Below are positions 1-64,000 of a stretch of DNA of 64,000 nucleotides, piece by piece (position 1 is the first letter of the stretch; every line of letters begins with the position of its first letter). Origin of the DNA: Luscinia megarhynchos (Eukaryota > Chordata > Aves > Passeriformes > Turdidae); NCBI GenBank assembly GCA_034336665.1, contig CM067566.1, positions 22,419,330 through 22,483,329 of the forward strand, written 5' to 3'. Below the pieces are notes generated by a model. The model searched no databases. It was not told the DNA's origin and was given only the letters and a program-made list of their open reading frames with translations. The translations under genes were made by a program, and so were the position numbers.

Positions 1-1
1 G

Positions 2-32544
<32,543 letters not shown>

Positions 32545-33466
32545 ATTCAGGTATGTCCTCTAGTCTGCACTTTTTACTTAAAAGGGTTCATTCTAGACGA
32601 ATTTGGGAGTTTTTCCCTGTAAGGAGTCTTAACTTACAGCCTGGTTCAGTGCCTCAGATAACTTGAGACCCAGTTCTATCACTCATTTGCCCTCAGGCAT
32701 GCAAACACCAGTAGGTTTTGCTACTGCAACTAACCCGGTGGTTAAATTGGGCTTTCACTCAGTTTACCCCTATGACCACATTAACATCCACAAGCTCTTC
32801 TGGTTTGGAACATGTTCCTGAACACCAGGTTTGCTTGAGTAGCACAGAGAAGGGTTTGAAAATCTCAGCATCATCCAAACTTCTCCAGATCTTCCAGATG
32901 TAAGTGTAGGAAGACAGAGCAAGAGTGGTACTAATTAGAATGAGCAAATCTAAAATGCAGGTTACATGATTTTATATTGCCTATTTAACAGAATCTGTCC
33001 CAGCACCAAGTATTGGCCTGAAATTCTCATACTTCAAAGAATGAGAGCATGACTCTGTCTATAGCAAAGACTTAGATCCAGGACTTCGGGGTTTTTTTTA
33101 AAAATGGTAACTGAAAATTGAGTTAACAATTTTCCTCAATAATGTTAATAATTTCAAGGCAGATTTACTATTACAGACACCTTACGTGAAAACACAGCTG
33201 TAAGTCAAAATAATGTTCTTTTGGGGAATTTTTAGTTGATTTTATTTTTCCTGATCTGCTATCACAGTGTATCTCAGAACGTAATTAACCACCTCTGTTT
33301 ATTTCCAGAATTGTTTGTGTTGGCTGGCAAGCAGCAAGGAAAGTTCTTCCCTACATCACACATCTCTTCCCCAGAAAGGCCTAATAACACAGCCATGTCA
33401 CTTCTGTTTTGTCATATGTGTAACTATTTAGCTTTTGATAAATTTTGTACTTCAGTTTGTTGTAGT

Positions 33467-33472
33467 AATAAA
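33467..33472 (+). terminator. WDR19: Proximal poly(A) signal, WDR19
   Basis: AATAAA within a T/G-rich stretch downstream of the WDR19 stop. It could give a shorter transcript. Confidence 0.5.
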
Positions 33473-33622
33473 ACTGGTAATTATAACAAACAAAAGCTGC
33501 ATTTTATCTGCACCAAAGAAAAACCACAGGGCCATCTTTGCAATGTGAATGGCAGGAAGAAAAACCACCTCCCTATTTTTCTCTTTTTCAGTATTGGTTC
33601 TGAGCTGTTATGAATATTTTCA

Positions 33623-33628
33623 AATAAA
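33623..33628 (+). terminator. WDR19: Distal poly(A) signal, WDR19
   Basis: AATAAA followed immediately by a T-rich and then GT-containing downstream element (33629-33665), the usual layout of a strong cleavage and polyadenylation site. Confidence 0.65.
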
Positions 33629-33645
33629 CTTTTTTTACTCTTTAA

Positions 33646-33864
33646 ATATTCCTTTCTGGTTTTGATTAAAGACACAACTTGTACAAGTACAGGCTACTCA
33701 AGTTTTGCAAGTAAATCCCTCACTTCTTTTCTGTGTCTCAAACTGAACAAAAGGGAAATTGTAGGAAAAGAGGAGTGCCACATCATGTATGGAAAGGAAA
33801 AACAAAATTGTGGAATAAAGGAGGGAGACAGGACAGAACAGTCCATGAACTTAAAGCTTTAAAA
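33646..33864. other. Short intergenic interval between convergent genes
   Basis: About 220 bases between the inferred 3' end of WDR19 and the inferred 3' end of RFC1. No gene, repeat or recognisable structure was seen. Small ORFs crossing it on both strands look fortuitous. Confidence 0.55.
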
Positions 33865-34298
33865 GAGTCCTATGAAGCATTTTATTGTAATTTTATATAC
33901 TGCTTAATTTCTATAATGTACAAATAGGCCATTAATATGGAGTTTTTGCATCATTTCTATTTACAAGACTTCACCACATAATGTCAGGGGCTTTGTATTA
34001 AAAAAAAAAAAGCAGTGAAGTCCTAGGAAGACTCAGCAGAAATGCCAGGTCACTAAACATGACATTTTCAGCATGTTCACACACCTGGTGTCTGTTGCAC
34101 AAGGAGAGTTATAGCTTGTAACATGTTCCATGTCAAGAGTAAGCACAGCAGGGCATCGTGTGAGAGCACAAGAGCTACAGCACCTCTATAAGAGGAGCAT
34201 TTTCAACACACTGGTTCTACTTTCCCAGCAGCAGCACTGGGTCTGTTTCATGTTCCTGGCAGAAGTCAGATAAGCAAAGCTGTATGCAAAGCAAGATT
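33865..34298 (-). other. RFC1: RFC1 3' untranslated region (end inferred)
   Basis: Sequence between the RFC1 stop codon and the poly(A) signal on the - strand, with the cleavage site estimated about 15-20 bases past the signal. No coding features were seen. Confidence 0.6.
33881..33886 (-). terminator. RFC1: Poly(A) signal, RFC1
   Basis: TTTATT on the + strand, that is AATAAA on the - strand, about 415 bases past the RFC1 stop codon. It is the first such signal after the stop in the direction of RFC1 transcription. Confidence 0.6.
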
Positions 34299-63210
<28,912 letters not shown>

Positions 63211-64000
63211 TTTAGAGAAAGAAAGTGCCTCCTGTGGCCTAAACCTAAATTGACAGCAGGTAAAGGATGGGGCTCAGGACTCCACTGGATACAGCTGAGA
63301 GCTATTTCCAACCATGGAGTTCAGCTGGCACTTCTTTGTTATTACAGGGAACCACAAGTAAAGCAGTACATTCTTACAAACCTGACTTGATGATAGATAA
63401 ATAAGAGTCATTGAGGCTCTTTTTCTAACAGTCAACTCCTGTCAATTTGGATTTAGGGCTCCAAATCAATGGAACATGTAATTTGAAAACATAAACAAAA
63501 GATGGGATGTGTACAGGTTCATTTAGTGCACTTAAAAAAATTTTCAAAAATTGGAAATTATGTTTCCTGTAAAAATTGAGGTTCTCTGTGTTTTAACTGC
63601 ATATATTAATATGGATTCAGCAAATGGTAGATTGAAAATCATTCCTCCTCAATGTGACTTCAAACTTTTCCATCCATGGAATCTATGCCTTGAAGCTCAG
63701 ATTTTCAACACTCTACTATTTCACATATATTCCCACAATATAAATGCAGTACTATATAAACTCTGAAATTTTTTTATAGCTAATAAATCTGAAGAAAGCA
63801 TCTATTTAAAAAGTCTTCAAGTAGATACTTGGACTTAATTACTCAATTACACTCATTACTGACTTCTTTTTAGGCTCAAGGTAACACAGGCAAGAGAAAA
63901 ACAAGTATCATTAGATCTTTTATGTAGCAAAATAATTTAAATGCACAATACAATGCTGCAAAATAAAGTGACTTTGAACTTCTCCTTTTTTTAATAGTTG
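63211..64000. other. Region upstream of the probable RFC1 first exon
   Basis: About 790 bases with no supported exon, repeat or CpG-rich promoter. It may be RFC1 5' flank, 5' UTR or first intron depending on where transcription starts. Confidence 0.5.

Larger units (their letters stand above)
32545..33645 (+). other. WDR19: WDR19 3' untranslated region (end inferred)
   Basis: AT-rich non-coding sequence between the WDR19 stop and the distal poly(A) signal. The ORFs within it resemble nothing known and lack conserved features. The end is placed about 15-20 bases after the distal AATAAA, so it is an estimate. Confidence 0.65.

Overview
The window is a piece of a vertebrate nuclear genome, most likely a bird. 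It holds most of two multi-exon genes lying tail to tail: WDR19 (IFT144) on the + strand, positions 27-32544 for coding sequence, and RFC1 (large subunit of replication factor C) on the - strand, positions 63210 down to 34299. The same two genes are neighbours in human and other amniotes. The bird call rests on four CR1 LINE fragments, including 3' ends running into ATTCTATG-type repeats, on compact introns and low repeat content, and on the gene order. Nothing bacterial, viral or CRISPR-like is present. No species can be named from what I see.

Region by region. Positions 1-26 are the end of a WDR19 intron; the first exons, about 135 codons and the promoter, lie upstream. Thirty-one WDR19 coding exons follow (27-32544), covering the WD40 propellers, the long TPR-like solenoid and the Cys-rich C-terminus. 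A 3' UTR with two AATAAA signals ends near 33.65 kb. About 200 bp of intergenic DNA separates this from the RFC1 3' end (poly(A) signal on the - strand at 33881-33886). RFC1 then runs leftward through 25 exons: C-terminal tail and collar domain (34.3-38.8 kb), AAA+ ATPase (38.9-43.6 kb), Lys-rich linker, BRCT domain (45.35-45.53 kb), disordered N-terminal region (46-61.4 kb) and the N-terminal PCNA-binding motif (62.4 kb). A probable extra N-terminal exon lies at 63175-63210. The last 790 bp hold no exon I can support and no CpG-rich promoter.

Exon boundaries were read from conserved protein sequence plus GT/AG sites, and reading phase was checked across every junction. All junctions agree except in two exons. 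WDR19 exon 18979-19093 carries a net +2 shift, and RFC1 exon 47243-47474 carries a net -1 shift. Both genes are otherwise intact and normally essential, so consensus indel errors in the assembly are the likeliest cause, but real lesions cannot be excluded from sequence alone.

The two proteins do not act in one pathway. WDR19 is a core subunit of intraflagellar transport complex A in cilia. RFC1 loads the PCNA clamp on DNA in the nucleus. Their adjacency looks like ordinary conserved synteny. I found no new biological system here; the items worth checking are the two frame breaks, a tandem splice acceptor in WDR19, the unusual RFC1 N-terminus and the tight convergent 3' ends.
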